Shown in pieces: positions 39,489 to 51,367 of a DNA stretch of 64,000 bases (positions are counted from its first letter, which is position 1; every line of letters starts with the position of its first letter). The stretch comes from Reclinomonas americana ATCC 50394 (Eukaryota; Jakobida; Jakobea; Jakobida). Below the pieces are notes generated by a model, which was not told where the DNA came from, did not search any database, and saw only the letters and a program-made list of their open reading frames with translations. The translations under genes were made by a program, and so were the position numbers. The stretch spans positions 12,054 through 76,053 of the forward strand of contig PS015034.1 of assembly GCA_048213135.1 (NCBI GenBank). Reading direction: 5' to 3'.

Positions 39489-41210
39489 ATGGCCAGTGCG
39501 TAATCACCCCCCTCCTTCCCTCTGCACCAGTGCACTCACTCATGCCACCACACATGCGCAGTGAGCAACGAACAAGAGAGTGCGTGCGACACGTACTGCT
39601 CTCTCTCTCTCCCTCTACCCTGTCACTGACTGCTCTATGCAGTACTGTTCTCACCCACAACAGAGACTGGCGGACTGGCCAGTGGGCTTGTGGACGCGAC
39701 CGATGTGCAGCAAGCAGTGGCCGCACTGGTGCCATTCTTCCGAGGTTAGACCTCTCTCTCTCTCTCTCTCACTCCCTCCCACCCTTCCTCTCTTCTCACT
39801 GACCACCTCCTGCGCAGAAGTGGAGCTCTCACCCCTCTCACCAGTCCCGCCACTGTCACCAGTGATTGAGGAGAGTGAGCGAGATCAGAGCTTGCGGGCA
39901 TTGGTGGAGGCCGAATGTTGCGACTGCGAGTGCGCTTCTACAAAAGGCCAACTGCTGGTGAGCCTCACACTCGCGCATACAGTGCTCGTGGACGTGGATG
40001 ATTTTGACAAGGGCCATGACGACGACCGCGATGAGGAGGAGCAGGAACACGAGTTGCAGGTGGCCGAGGACGTGGAAGAAGAGGATCAGGAGGAGAAAGA
40101 GCTCTGCAGCGTGGAGGACACCAGCAACAAGGAGAACGCACGGCCGCCTCTCCGTGAGCGACAGCCGGAAGTCGCCGGCTCAGCGGCTGGCACCTCTGGC
40201 GAGCGTCTGATGGCGGCGAACGAGAGCATACGCGAGTTGCAAGCGCATGTCGACATGCACCGTCGTGCCAACGAAAAGTACGTGAGAGGCGGCTCCATCT
40301 CTCGGTGCCTGCATGAGACTGATCGTGACATGCAGCATGCTGGAGGAGCTGGATATGATGCGCTTGAAACTTGCAGAGGCCGAGTCGCAGCGTCTCGAGG
40401 CCACCACAGCCAAACGTCGCATGACCAAGCGTTGCGTAAAGACCGCGACCCTCTCATGCATCTTCCTCACCTGACCGATTCTCCGTGCAGAACACTCGGC
40501 GCTGAAGGACAAGGTGGTGCTGCTGGAGGAGGAACTAAAGCTGCGCGACCAGAACCTGACCGATTTGCGCAAGCGCGAGGAAGACACGCGCAAAACCCTC
40601 CTCACCCTGCGCAAGGAAAAAGGTGCTCCATGAACCGTGTCAGATTACTCGCACCCGAAACTCACTTATCCCTCATGCGCGCAGAGACCGCCAAGTTGCA
40701 CCAGCAGGAGCACAAGCGCACGGAAAACGAGCTCAAGACGGCCATCGACAGTCAGTCGGCGTGCATCCGCGATTTGGAAGGCAAGGTCGATTCGCTGCGG
40801 AGTGCGCTCACCTTTGAGTTCGACCTGCGCAAGAATCTCGACGAGGTGAGGCCGCCCTTCCCTTTCCCCCAATTGCAGTTGCTCATGCCTGCTCATGATC
40901 ACAGGCGCTTCGTGAGATGACCACGCAAGTGACGGCCATGCGAGCAGAGATTGGGGGCGTCGACGGAAGCACGCTGTCGCCGTCATCAACCACGACGACG
41001 ATGACGCCGACGGGCGACGACACCGAGGACGGTACGGAACTGGCCTCACTTGGTGCCAGCATCCAGCAGTTGCACAAGCATCAGCACGAGTGGGGCACCA
41101 CGCTGCGCACGGAGCACGCTCACAACGTGCAGGCCACCACCAAGTGGTTGACGACCAACATCGTCCTCAGCTTGGTCACACTCACGTGCTTCGCCGTTCT
41201 CTTCTTGTGA
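39489..41210 (+). CDS. Tail-anchored coiled-coil protein
   Basis: Exon 1 may be only 7 nt (ATGGCCA before GTGCGT); a second tiny exon and longer exons follow in compatible phase. The N-terminal part is acidic and Ser/Pro-rich (SPLSPVPPLSPVIEE, then an Asp/Glu tract near 40,010-40,110). The middle is heptad-rich coiled coil in several exons (MMRLKLAEAESQRLEATT, KVVLLEEELKLRDQNL, ELKTAIDSQSACIRDLEG). The C-terminus ends NIVLSLVTLTCFAVLFL, a single hydrophobic segment at the extreme end, so tail anchoring in an intracellular membrane is predicted. One intron begins GTTGCGT (40,434). An apparent 25-base GTGAGC...ACAG stretch at 39,959 is probably coding. Family not recognised; a golgin- or tether-like role is a guess. 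Confidence 0.7.
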
Positions 41211-41349
41211 AGCAAGAAGCAGAAAGAGGGAAGAAAGAGAGAGAGAGAAAAAAAAGGAGGTGGCACAGTAAAGGTCCTGCATCAAAAAAAAACAAATCCA
41301 AAAAGGAAAAGGCTCGCTCACTGCATTGGCAATTAGTCTCATCACTATC
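41211..41349. other. Convergent 3' intergenic region
   Basis: 139 bp between two stop codons. It contains a GA repeat and two A-runs (around 41,248 and 41,285), the likely site of both poly(A) signals. No gene seen. Confidence 0.5.
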
Positions 41350-43856
41350 TTAGTCGTCCTCACCGTCGCCACCGCCACCGCCACCACCACCCTCGTACCC
41401 ATCGTCATCGTCGTCGTCGGCAACGCACCGCCCAGCTCCCGAACCCGACGCCCCGCCCTCTTCGCCATCGCCTTCGCCATCGTCGGCGGCGCCTTCCTGG
41501 AAGCAGTCGGCCAGCGCGACGTCCTCCGAGGGTGCAGTGGACTCGTCGGCGGCCGCCAGCTTCTTCAGTGACGACTGCACCAGTTGAGCCTCCTCGGGGA
41601 CTCGTGGCGTGCGCGGCAGCCTCGGCAAGAACACGCGATCCATGGTGTAGAGCCAGCCAAGAGTACTGGCGAGCAGCACAAGTCAACCACAGCGGGTGAA
41701 ACCAGAGCGAAAATGAGGGCGAGTCACGCAACATGTCCTTGGCGTGCTGCGTAATGGACGGATAGATGGCGTCGCGCATAAACTTCTCAATCGCTTCCTG
41801 CACACTCGCGAGTGAGAAGAGGGCGCGCTGTGTGGGTTGGCATGTAGAGGCAGCAGCACAACTTGCTCCTCGACCCAGTCGAGATCCGCGGATTCGCCAT
41901 GCAGGCGATTCGCACGTGCACTGTACATGTTGTACTCGACGTGGCGCAGCATGAGACCGATGGCGGGCACGAGCGGAATGTTGACGCGCACATGCTTACG
42001 CAGTGCCCACACCATGGCCGCCAACTGGAAGTTGCCACGCACAACCAGCACCGTCATGGCTGTGATCACGCAACCAGGGAGTCAGTGAGAGGGCGTCGGT
42101 GAGGAGGCTTCCCATCTTCTCCAGCCAACGCACCGACCATCTTGCGGATCTGGTGAAGCAGGAAGCTCTGACCGATCACGCGCAGTCGAGCAAACTCCAC
42201 ACCCTCACTCTCAAACACCTCCTCCACCCGGAAGGAGCGAATGAGACGCTTCGCTTGCTCCATCTCCGCCGACAGATGATTGGTGAAGTTGTGGTACGGA
42301 TGCGTGCCGACATAGGTCGACAGCACCTCGTTGATGCGCGCTTGAATGTCGGCAGTCAGGCGGAAGTTGGTGATGCTGCATGTCGCGTTAGGAGGTAACA
42401 AACACACAAGAGTGTGACCTCTTGTTCACACGTAACTCGTGAGGATTCTCATTCGGTCTCCAGTCGGGATTCGTGCTGGACGCGGTCTGTAACAGAGATA
42501 CGTGAGGCGAAGGAGCAAGTGGAAGGAAGACAAGGCACGGCAAATGCACCGGCATTGGCTCAGAGCCGTCGTAAAACACAAACGAAGGGATGATGTAGTC
42601 GTAGCGACGAGCCGAGGCCGCATTCTTGCTGTTGAAGCCCTTATTGACGCGTCGGAAACCAAACACGCGAATGTCGTCCGGCAGGAACGAGTTGACGCGC
42701 TGCAAGAGCTCCACATTCTGCGCCTGCGTGTGATCGCCGTCGTGCATCAGCATCTTGAACGAGACCACTTGCGACACTGCGTGCACGCCCTTGTCGGTGC
42801 GCCCAGCACGTTGAAACGAGATCTGCAAAGGCATGCATTCAGCGTGTGATCACGAAAGAAACGAGGAGGAAAAGGCGAAAAGACCTTGTGCAGATCGCCT
42901 GCATTCAGCTGCGACACTGCGCCGGCCTTGGCCAGTGCGTCCAACAAGTGCAACTCGATCGTGTCTTGATTCGGGTTGCTGCAGGCACGGTAAGCAAGAC
43001 TAATACACACACACGCACGCAAGTATGCACGCGCTCACTCAACAGCTGCATGCCCTTGTACTTGAGGCCGTTGTATCCCAGCACCATGGCGACTTTGCGC
43101 TTCTTGAGAGACGGATCGCGAGCTGTGACAAAGAAGGAGAAGGGAGAAGGGAAGGGGAAGGGGAAGGAGAAGGGGAACGAGAAGGGAAGGAGAAGGGATG
43201 GAGAAGGGAAGGAGAAGGGAAGGAGAAGGGGAAGGAGAAGGGGAAGGAGAAGGGGAAGGAGAAGGGGAAGTCAATGTGTGCATGCAATCAATCACTCTTT
43301 CTTCACTCTCTCTCTCCCTTCTCGTTCTCTCTCCTTCCCACTCTCTCCCTTCCTCTCTCTCTCTCTCTCTCTTTCTTGCCTTCTCTCACTGTCACTCATT
43401 CGCTTCTCTCCCTGTTACTCATGCGCTCATTCTCACTCACCTTCTCTTCTCCTTCCCCTTCTCCTTCTCTTCTCCTTCTCCTTTCCCTTCTCCTTTCCCT
43501 TCACCCTCCCCCTTCTGTCTTCCCCCTTCTCCTTTCCCTTCTCCTTCCCTTCTCCATCCCTTCTCCTTCCCTTCTCCATCCCTTCTCCTACTCGCATTCT
43601 TTCGCACTCAACGAGGCAACTCTGGCTCGCCCTCTGCGCGTGGCATTCCCGTCCAATCCGGCACATCCCGTCGCACAGTGCTGTTGGGCTTGTCGTAACG
43701 CGAGCGACGATCCCATGAGCTGTTGTTCTTCCACTTGCCTCCTCTCTTGCCTCCACTGCTCTTGTCTCTCTGAGAAGCGGGGGCGGCTGCAGTGGTGGCG
43801 CGCTTGACTGCAGGTGCGTCGCTGCTGGCGTCGCCTTCTTCTGCTTCGCGTTTCAT
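41350..43856 (-). CDS. PUS1: tRNA pseudouridine synthase, TruA/PUS1 family
   Basis: Isomerises uridine to pseudouridine in tRNA, and in PUS1-type enzymes also other RNAs. Key motifs are VLGYNGLKYKGMQ near the start of the catalytic domain and AGRTDKGVHAVSQVV with the catalytic Asp (about 42,780-42,820). FNSKNAASARRYDYI and HPYHNFTNH follow, then IGQSFLLHQIRKM; all are in family order. The N-terminus (ATG 43,856) is basic and Ser-rich, as in nuclear PUS1 proteins; the C-terminus is acidic and Gly-rich (DDDDDDGYEGGG). At least seven introns are evident, two starting GTTGAGT. The first (about 43,130-43,608) holds purine and pyrimidine minisatellites. Nothing essential appears lost. Confidence 0.85.
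43127..43610. repeat. Minisatellite intron in the PUS1-like gene
   Basis: Units of GGGAAGGAGAA on the plus strand (43,135-43,270) are followed by CT-rich and CTTCTCC units (43,300-43,590). The two halves are roughly complementary in composition, so the pre-mRNA could fold into a long hairpin. No gene seen within. Confidence 0.7.
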
Positions 43857-43926
43857 TGGATAGAGAGGAGCTGAGGGACAAGAGGAGGAGGACAAGTACA
43901 CTCTTTTCATCTGCCAATCATGCACT

Positions 43927-45963
43927 TCACGTCCAGCCGGTGACGGAGCGGATGGTGGGCACGAGGCCGCCAAACATCTTTGTGTGTCCTTTCTGTGTTG
44001 TGGCGTGTGTGAGCGCGACGTGTGGAAGGAGCAGATGGAGCACGAGGGGACGAACCACTGACGGGTGCGAGTCGCAGCCAAAGTCGGATTGCTCGTTGAG
44101 CACGTGGAGCTGTGCAGCACAGAGCATGTTATATCAGTGTCGGTGATGTGTGAGAGAGGCAGAGATGCGCAACATCAACGTAGAATACGCGCGCGCTGTC
44201 GCCGCCGGCCTGGTTCACGGCGTGTCGTACGTTCTGGCAGCACGGGTCGCCAATCATGGGGCCGCACACAGCGAGAATGTACGGCGAGCTGCCGTACTTG
44301 GTGCGGAGGTAGCTGATGAACTGTGGTGCGCGCACACAACTGTCAGTGCATGCGAAATGAGCATGGAGCGACACAGGCTGACATACATCAACATAGGCCG
44401 ACACAAAGGTTTCGGCGGGCGGTGACGGCTCTGTGCATGCTTGTGTGAGAATTCGGCGACACGATGCACGAAAAAACGCCATGACATCGCCTTCACCTGT
44501 GCTGTAGTCGTTGGTGCCAAGGTTCAGCACCACCACGTCGGGCACGAAGAAGGCGAAGTTCCACGGGTTCACCGGCTGGCTGCCGAGAATGAACGGGTAG
44601 AGCTTCGGGAACGGCGTCTGGCTGACCGGGTTCTTGTCGGCGTAGTTCTGCTCACCGCAACAGAATGAGTGCAAAGGTAGAGAGCGAGGAGAGAGAGAAG
44701 AGAGGCAATAATGCGACGAACCCGGACTGCGAGGAACAAAAGGACAGTCAGTAATTGTTGCGAGACAAGCCGTGCACTTTCAAGCACGCACACACTCACC
44801 CATGCCCATGCCACTCCAGCAAGTGAGCGACACCTCGGCACCGAAATAGCGCGACGTCAAGTACGCGTACGCCTCATACTCGTTCTCCGTGTCGGCGGAG
44901 AAATTGCACGGCGCAGTTCCTGCACACTCGCCATAAGACACACACACGCACGCGACAAGCAAAAAACGCAGATACCGCACCTTCGTTTCCATAGCCACAC
45001 GTGATGCTGTCGCCGATAAACTCAATACGACGACCATTCCCACGCGGCAGACGCGACGACACCGGCATCACGAGCGCGTGACCCTCCGTCGATCCCACAG
45101 TGAATCCGTGCACGGTAACCACCTTGAACAGCGCCTCCGTGCGCTTCACCAGGCTCACCACGTGCTGTCCCTGCTTCAAGTTCTGCAACACACACACACA
45201 GTGTGAGCCACAAGAAGGATGCTGTCGGATTTCTCTGACTGTTTGCTTCACCGAGGCCAGTGTGTAGGTCTTTGGCAGCGGTCCGGTCGTCGTCTTGAGG
45301 ATGAACGTCGGCTTCTCGCCCATTACGCCACCTGTCGTAGGCGAGACGTCGACATAGACGTTGTACTCGTTGCCGCCGTCGGTGAGGCTCACAGAGAGTG
45401 AGGTGCCGATGAATTGGACCTCGATGAGGATGCCCGACCAGTCGAACCTTGAGAGGAGAGTGGAGAGTGAGTGAGAGGGAGGAAGGGAGTGAAGGGAGTG
45501 AGTGAGTGAGTGAGTGAGTGAGTGAGTGAGTGAGTGAGTGAGTGAGTGATTGAGTGATTGAGTGATTGAGTGAGTGAGTGAGTGAGTGAGTGAGTGAGTG
45601 AGTGTGTGTGTGAGTGAGAGAGAAAGGAGAGAGTGCAGTGAGTGAATGAACGAGGGAAGAGAGAGCAGTGAGTGAGTGAGTGAGAGAGAGAGAGAGTGCA
45701 GGTCAATGCATGCATGACATCATCATTCTCTCTCTTCGCTCTTCTCTCCTTCTTGTGTGTGTCACCCGCAACTGCACTGTGCTGTTTGAGGTGCCATACA
45801 CACGCCCAGTGTATGAGATGACTGGGTCTGAGGCGGCCACAAAGAGCTCACTGACACTCTCCTCTGGATGCAGGTCGAATGCCGAGGGAGAGGGAGTGGA
45901 AGAGGAGGCGTGCACGACAATCGCACACAAGAGGAGAGCGAGAGAGAGCGCTCGGAACAACAT
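43927..45963 (-). CDS. Secreted SGNH-hydrolase esterase, CE2-like
   Basis: A predicted signal peptide (MLFRALSLALLLCAIVVHA) precedes a beta-sandwich-like region (FIGTSLSVSLTDGG, GQHVVSLVKRTEALFKVV) and then an SGNH hydrolase. The nucleophile block is IEFIGDSITCGYG, the Asn block VVVLNLGTNDYS, and the catalytic Asp/His block DFGCDSHPSV near the C-terminus. A jelly-roll followed by SGNH is the layout of carbohydrate esterase family 2 (deacetylases of xylan or glucomannan). All catalytic residues are present. The last intron starts GTTGCGC (about 44,175). The protein is probably secreted or lysosomal and removes acetyl groups from polysaccharides, fitting a saprotrophic or phagotrophic lifestyle. 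Only 70 bp separate it from the upstream PUS1-like start. Confidence 0.8.
45500..45606. repeat. GAGT tetranucleotide repeat
   Basis: About 25 units of GAGT with a few GATT variants, in an intron of the CE2-like gene. Confidence 0.9.
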
Positions 45964-46015
45964 TGGTGAGAGAAAGTGTACTGTAAATGGTGACCGTTTC
46001 ACTGCGTTTTTCCTA

Positions 46016-47280
46016 ATGTCGTCGTCGAGAAATGATAAGGTGGGAGTGAGGAGAAAGGGAGGGAGGGAGAGGGAGGGAGAAAGGTTGAAGGAAAGGGTTC
46101 GGGAGACAGACGAGGAAGAGTGCAAGAGATCGGAGCGAGAACGTTAACATTGAGAGACAGAAGCGAGAGAGAGAGAGAGAGAGAGAAGAGAAGAGAAGAG
46201 AAGAAGAAAAGAAGCTACAGAACGCAGGGGCGAGTGAGGGGAGAGAAACAAGGCGGAACGGAGAACGACAGACGGGATAGACAGAAACTCTGACGAGAGA
46301 GAGCAGAAACAAAATTACTCTCTTTCTCTCCCTCTCCCTCTCCCTCTCCCTCTCCCTCTCCTCTCCCTCTCCCTCTCCCTCTCCCTCTCCCTCCCTCGCC
46401 CTCTCCCCCTCTCCCTCTCCCTCTCCCTCTCACTAACGCGCACGCAGGAGGGCGGTGACGACGATGTGGCACTGAGAGCGTGGCTCGAGGAGCGTGGAAT
46501 TCCGGCGCCCAATGACCGCCAGCTGGAGGCAGCAGCTGCGGCGGTGGCAGTGACGTGGCAGCCACGAGCTATGCGTCTCACAATGACAGCACTGGCGAAC
46601 TGGGCGGTGTCGCAAGCAGTTGCGTCACACCATTATTGACAAGGTCTGCTCTTCCTCTCATTGTTCTCTCCAGCTTCCCGTTCCTCTTGTTGATGCTGGT
46701 GGCGACGCGTGGTACGCGTGCCATCAGCGACTGGCCTCAAGTGCGCCACAGTGGCAAGTTCATTCGCACGCGGAGCTGCCGTTTGTGGCACCGTTCATGG
46801 CTGTCAAGTTGCTCACCGAGGTCTTCTTGTCAACTTTCTTCACCGTCCGTTGCCGCTTGTCTCACTGCCTTCGCCAAGCAGGTTGCCGACGAGTTCCCCG
46901 AGCTGCAGCAAGACGCCACCGCGCTGAAACACGTCTTGTATTCGTTTGTTGGCAAGTGGCGAGTCGACGAAGTTCAGCTGGCGCACGATTTCAATCGCCT
47001 CTGCATGTTCATTGAGCCGTGTCCTGCGGTGCACGCCGATGGCGATGAGGAATATGAGCGATGTGTACTGCATACCACTCGTGTGGAGGCCGCCGCAGTG
47101 GCTGTCGGCGACGTTAATCGTCTAGCGCAGGCCATGGCGACGACGTTCCGATTCGGCGGTCACTGGTACCAGCTGACCGCCATCGCCATGGAGTACACTG
47201 GTGCTCGCTTCACCGAGGCCGCTCAGCTGCGTGCCGGGCGAACATTCATGGCCGGACTGCAGGCCAGCGCGACCAATTGA
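46016..47280 (+). CDS. Unknown 246-residue protein
   Basis: Four exons fit exactly: 46,016-46,039 (MSSSRNDK), 46,448-46,618, 46,674-46,820 and 46,882-47,280. All introns are phase 0; one starts GTTGCGT. The first exon is inferred from an ATG and a GTGGGAG donor; it could instead be another upstream exon. The protein looks globular and helical (LRAWLEERGIPAPNDRQLEA, KHVLYSFVGKWRVDEVQLAH, GGHWYQLTAIAMEYTGARF) with no signal or membrane segment. No family recognised. It starts 52 bp from the divergent CE2-like gene and ends 52 bp before SPO11. The first intron carries purine tracts and a CCCTCT repeat. Confidence 0.55.
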
Positions 47281-47332
47281 AGTTGTGGTGCGATTCAACC
47301 AACCAACCAACCAATCGTTGTCTCTGTGGGTA

Positions 47333-49104
47333 ATGGAGAGCGGGCAGTCTCACGAGACAACTGTGCATGTTGCTGCAGAAGAGGAGTATGCGCTTGATGT
47401 GCACGACACACGCGCACTCAATATGCAACGAATTCGACTTGTCTGTGAGTGGTTTGTGGAGACTCTTGCGCGCAATGAGTGTCCGCGTTTGGTGATCCCC
47501 GACAGACGCGCCATTGCCAATGTGCGGTGCGTCTTACTTGAGTGGTGTGAGCAACTCATGTGTGTGCATATGTGAGCTGAAGTGGGTGTCTGCGGAAGGA
47601 GACAGATTTTCCGACCAAAGTGAACGATTCGAGTGGACTGGTGCGCAGGAAATTGTATCGCGATGTGTGCCGACTTCTTCGCGTGGTCTGCGACGAATGG
47701 GTATGTGTGTGCTGTCTGCCTCTGTGTGATGCAGCTGTTTGTCTGACTAGCGCACACACAGCTGCCGTGTTTGCCGTCATGGCTGCCATGTTCAGACAAC
47801 TGCGCGCGGGCACAGTTTGCTCGAAACGGTGCGTGTACATTTTGCACAGAACAGCAACACGCCTGTCGCTCATCTCTGTGCGTCGCACCCCAGGGAGATC
47901 TACTACCAGCACACCCACCTGTTCAACTCGCAACATGTGGTGAACGAGGCCGTGGAGGATGTGTGCGCGCTGTTTGGCGTCCCGCGACACACGCTCAATA
48001 TTGTTGCGCTGCGCCGTGCCGAGCTGCTGTCGTTTGTCGCTCCTGCTGACTCCACGCAGATCGGAGCACCGCGCAGTCTTGTGTACGGCTCACTCTTTTG
48101 GCGCGACGAGAATGGCGAACTGGTGGACTGCACGTCAAACCCGCAGGTGCGTGCGACAACCACCTGTGCGTACCACACTCATCTGTTTATGTGCTCACCG
48201 ATCGCCGCGGCAGGGAACACTGGTCGACAGCCGCTTCAGTGATGGTGAGTGGTAGGCAGAATACGGTACGCAGACTGCTTGCTAACTCTGCAATGACGAA
48301 AGCCTACGAGGTGGCGGGCGAGGCCTCATTTGTGTTGGTGGTGGAGGACCACGCCACCTTTTGCAAGCTGCTGGAGCTCGACTTTTGCGCCACGCACGCA
48401 CCTTGCGTACTCATCACAGGGCGCGGCTACCCAGACAATGCCTGTCGCTGGCTCCTGCAGCGCATCTGTGTGGAGATGGAGGAGACGTCGGTGTATGTGC
48501 TCACCGACGCCGACCCGTTCGGCATGGACATTGCGCTGATGTATGCACACGGATCCACGGTTGCGTCGTGCGAAGATCGCCACAGCGTCGTGGCGCCAAC
48601 TCACCTGCATGTGTGTGTGTGCACCCAGGTGGCGAGCTACGAAGGGTGCGCAGCGCCACGGCTTGAGTGGATCGGCGTGCTTCCGAGCGAAATCCACGAG
48701 TTGCGTGGACTCCTAGCAGTGCACACTTCACCACTTGCTTACTCAAGGAGCACCAGGCTCGGCATCGAGGACGACAGCATCGCACCATTCACGGCGCACG
48801 ACGACCGACGGTGCACCGTGCTGGAGGAGAAGCTGCGGCTGCTTCCCGAGCCCAACATGTGGACGTTGCGTACTCAACAATCCACTTCGACACCACATTG
48901 CTCACCACGCGCAAACTCCACAGACCACAACTGGAGGCCATGAAGGCTCATCGTACCAAGGTGGAGATCCAGTCGCTCGTGACACTGCACGCCGACTTCC
49001 TTGCCAGCACCTACCTCCCTCTCAAGATTCGCGAGATTCGCGAAAACTCTCCGGTGGCCGAAGGCGTCGACTGGTCCTATCCCTTCCTTGACGAATTGTG
49101 GTGA
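47333..49104 (+). CDS. SPO11: SPO11, meiotic topoisomerase VI A-like protein
   Basis: Nine exons join in phase to about 427 residues. The protein makes meiotic double-strand breaks by covalent 5'-tyrosyl linkage. The catalytic tyrosine lies in KREIYYQHTHLF (exon from about 47,894), the family's CAP/winged-helix motif. The Toprim domain (48,303-48,628) shows LVVEDHATFCKLL with the acidic residue, ITGRGYPDN and VLTDADPFGMDIALMY, the DxD-type metal motif. Downstream LEWIGVLPSEIHEL and the conserved C-terminal helix-rich end are present. Three introns start GTTGCGT. No lesion is seen, so the organism probably has a meiotic programme. The start ATG 47,333 is the first in frame after the upstream gene. 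Confidence 0.88.
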
Positions 49105-49158
49105 ACGCTCACAGCAATAACAACAAAACACTTCACATGCACACTACTGATTTCGGTC

Positions 49159-50935
49159 TTACGGTCTTCGCTCGCTTCGCAAGTATCGATTCCGTCGCGC
49201 CCGCTGGCGCTGACGCGGTGGTGGTCTCTGTTGCGCCACCTCCTCGGATGGTGGTGACGTCGACGATGTAGAGGCTGCAGGCGACGCATTGCCAGTCTCC
49301 CGCTCGCGTGAATAGACCTCCTGTGCCGCCAGCGTCACTAGATCGATCGCGTCGTCATCTTGGTTCACCCGCTCGCCAATCAAATCCGACAGCATGCCCG
49401 CCGTGGCATTCATGTGGATTCCCGTTCGGTAGGCGTACTCGGGTCCAGTGAACCCCCAAAAGTCGAAGCACGCCTGCGGATTCTCGTCGGCAGTCGGAGC
49501 CGCTTGCGGATACAAGATCACAATCCTGTTGGCCTCGGCCCAGCGGTTGTAGCTCTGCGGCGAGAGACACGAAAAACGTTAACAGTGGTTGGGGAAATAC
49601 ATCAGCCCGGCAGCATCACGCAACAGTGTCGACGATGAATGATGTGCCGACTTGCGCCGACGACTGGCCGCAGCCATGGAATGCCACATGCAGCCGGCAC
49701 TCTTTTGTATGGAAACACACAACGGGTCAGAGAGAGACTCCCACACACGCATGCATGTTCGCACACGCAACTCGTCTTGCCACCAAGACATGGCGTGGGA
49801 ACGTAGTAGTAACCCTGAGCAGCGAGACCGTGCACGGTCGGTGATTTAGCGTAGTAGCCCTGATCAAAGATGAAAATCTGCGCCGCGCAAGACGTGAGTC
49901 TAACGCGAGAGTGCCGTGTGGGGAGGGTGGGAACACGGACGCAACATTGTTGTTGTTGGGACTGGTCGCCGGCAACAGGTCGTGGTTGGCGTAGACCTTG
50001 CGGAACATGTCGCCGACTCCATCCTGCACGTAAAGGGGATCAGAGGCAGAGAGGGAGAGGGAGAGAGGGAGAGAGGGAGAAGAAGTTGACGCACCAGATT
50101 GCAGCTGTTCACAAACGGTGCTCCGAGATATTGGCACCGATGCAGCGTCTGGCCCGGCAGCGGCACCGTCGGCACACAGTGCTCACTGGGCGTGCTGAAC
50201 TGCGTCGTCACATTCAGGTTGAAGCCCACACGATAATAGTCGGAGAGCGCTTGCGAAACCGCTGGAGAATGCAACAGGTGAGTGAGTCGACAGAAAAACA
50301 CAAGATCGCCAAGGAATCCACGCAACAGCCCGGCATCACGCTATCCAACGCGCCGTGATACACATACACATACGAGCCCGTCATATTCGCCGGCTTGTCG
50401 ATGTACCCCTGTCGCGCAAATGAATCCGTGCTGTCAATGAGGCTCTGCACATCGATGCTGGTCGCCTGCCGGAAGACGGAAGAGTGAGTGAGTGAGCAAC
50501 AGGCCCTCCCTTCTTCCTGCATCGCACACCAGCAAGCAGTCGTTGATCAATGAAAACGTGGACTTGTCGCGCGCACAATAGTACGGTCCTCCGGCAAAGG
50601 CACCGACACCACGAACCACTGTGCCATCATATCTCCCTCAGCAAGTGTGCGTCGCCAGTCCAATCACAAGCAGCAACGCAACATCGACTGAATGCCACGT
50701 GGAACTGCACGGCCATGAAGGCACCTCCGCCGAGTCCACTCACCGTGACTGCCTCGGTGTCGATTGACAGAAGGGCTGTTGTGTTGTGTGCATGAGTGAG
50801 TTCAGTGTGCAGAGGAGAGTGAGTGCTGCTGCTTGCGCAACGAAGTCGCCCGCCATCTGATGCAGCACTGATGCAGGCCATGGCAGCCAGCACAGCGATG
50901 AGTGTGAGGGCGCGCGCACACGTCATGCTCGGCAT
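49159..50935 (-). CDS. PHB-depolymerase-like alpha/beta hydrolase with catalytic Ser position changed
   Basis: An N-terminal signal-like segment (LTLIAVLAAMACISA) precedes motifs of the poly(3-hydroxybutyrate) depolymerase/esterase family. These are GAFAGGPYYCA, YVYHGALDSVMP (Asp block), PSEHCVPT (His block), GYYYVPTPC, CRLHVAFHGCGQS and NRIVILYPQA with ACFDFWGFTG. The nucleophile elbow reads SGLGGGAFMAVQ where the family has SGLSSGGFMAVQ, so the serine is Gly and hydrolysis is doubtful. At least seven introns, several starting GTTGCG. The tail is Arg/Ser-rich. Probably a secreted binding protein or inactive relative; a base-call error is the main alternative. It ends 54 bp from the convergent SPO11 stop. 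Confidence 0.75.
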
Positions 50936-51367
50936 GTCGCCAACTCTTCGTGCACACACTCACTCCGTCGATGGCGATGGCGATGAGTCAAGGGATGAAG
51001 GTGGGAGGAGGAGGAGGAGGAAGAGGAGGAGGGGCAAGCCGAGAGCCGAGAGACGAGTGCGTGATGGTGCACGAGGAGACGCTGGTAGGACAGATGTCTT
51101 GAAGTTCTGCGAGGTCAACACTGCATCCTTTACTGAGTCACAGGAGTAGTACAGCTGCATGATGACCACTGTCGTGAATCAGCACCCGAAACAAGACATC
51201 CCGTCACAGAATGGAGTTGCAAGATTAATCTGCATGAAGCCAATTGCAAACGTCAAAAACGACTGCAAGAGGGATGCGCTGCATTCAAGGAGCCCAACTA
51301 CAGTACATACGAAAGAACAGCGCAGCGGGGCAGCACCACGTATTCTGTTCTGCAGCTGCTGTCTCGG
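50936..51367. other. Intergenic region upstream of the PHB-depolymerase-like gene
   Basis: 432 bp between two minus-strand genes. It contains a GAGGAG-rich tract (about 51,000-51,040) and otherwise mixed sequence; presumably the promoter of the PHB-depolymerase-like gene and the 3' UTR of the WD40 gene. No gene supported. Confidence 0.5.

Noticed and set aside
39232-39735. 167-codon minus-strand frame
   Set aside because: It overlaps the coiled-coil gene's first exons and has no domain, splice signals or coding character.
39959-39983. 25-base intron (GTGAGC to ACAG) in the coiled-coil gene
   Set aside because: Shorter than any supported intron here; the frame is open through it.
45480-45700. 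Ser/His/Thr repeat frame (SLTHSLTH) on minus strand
   Set aside because: It is the GAGT tetranucleotide repeat in a CE2-gene intron.
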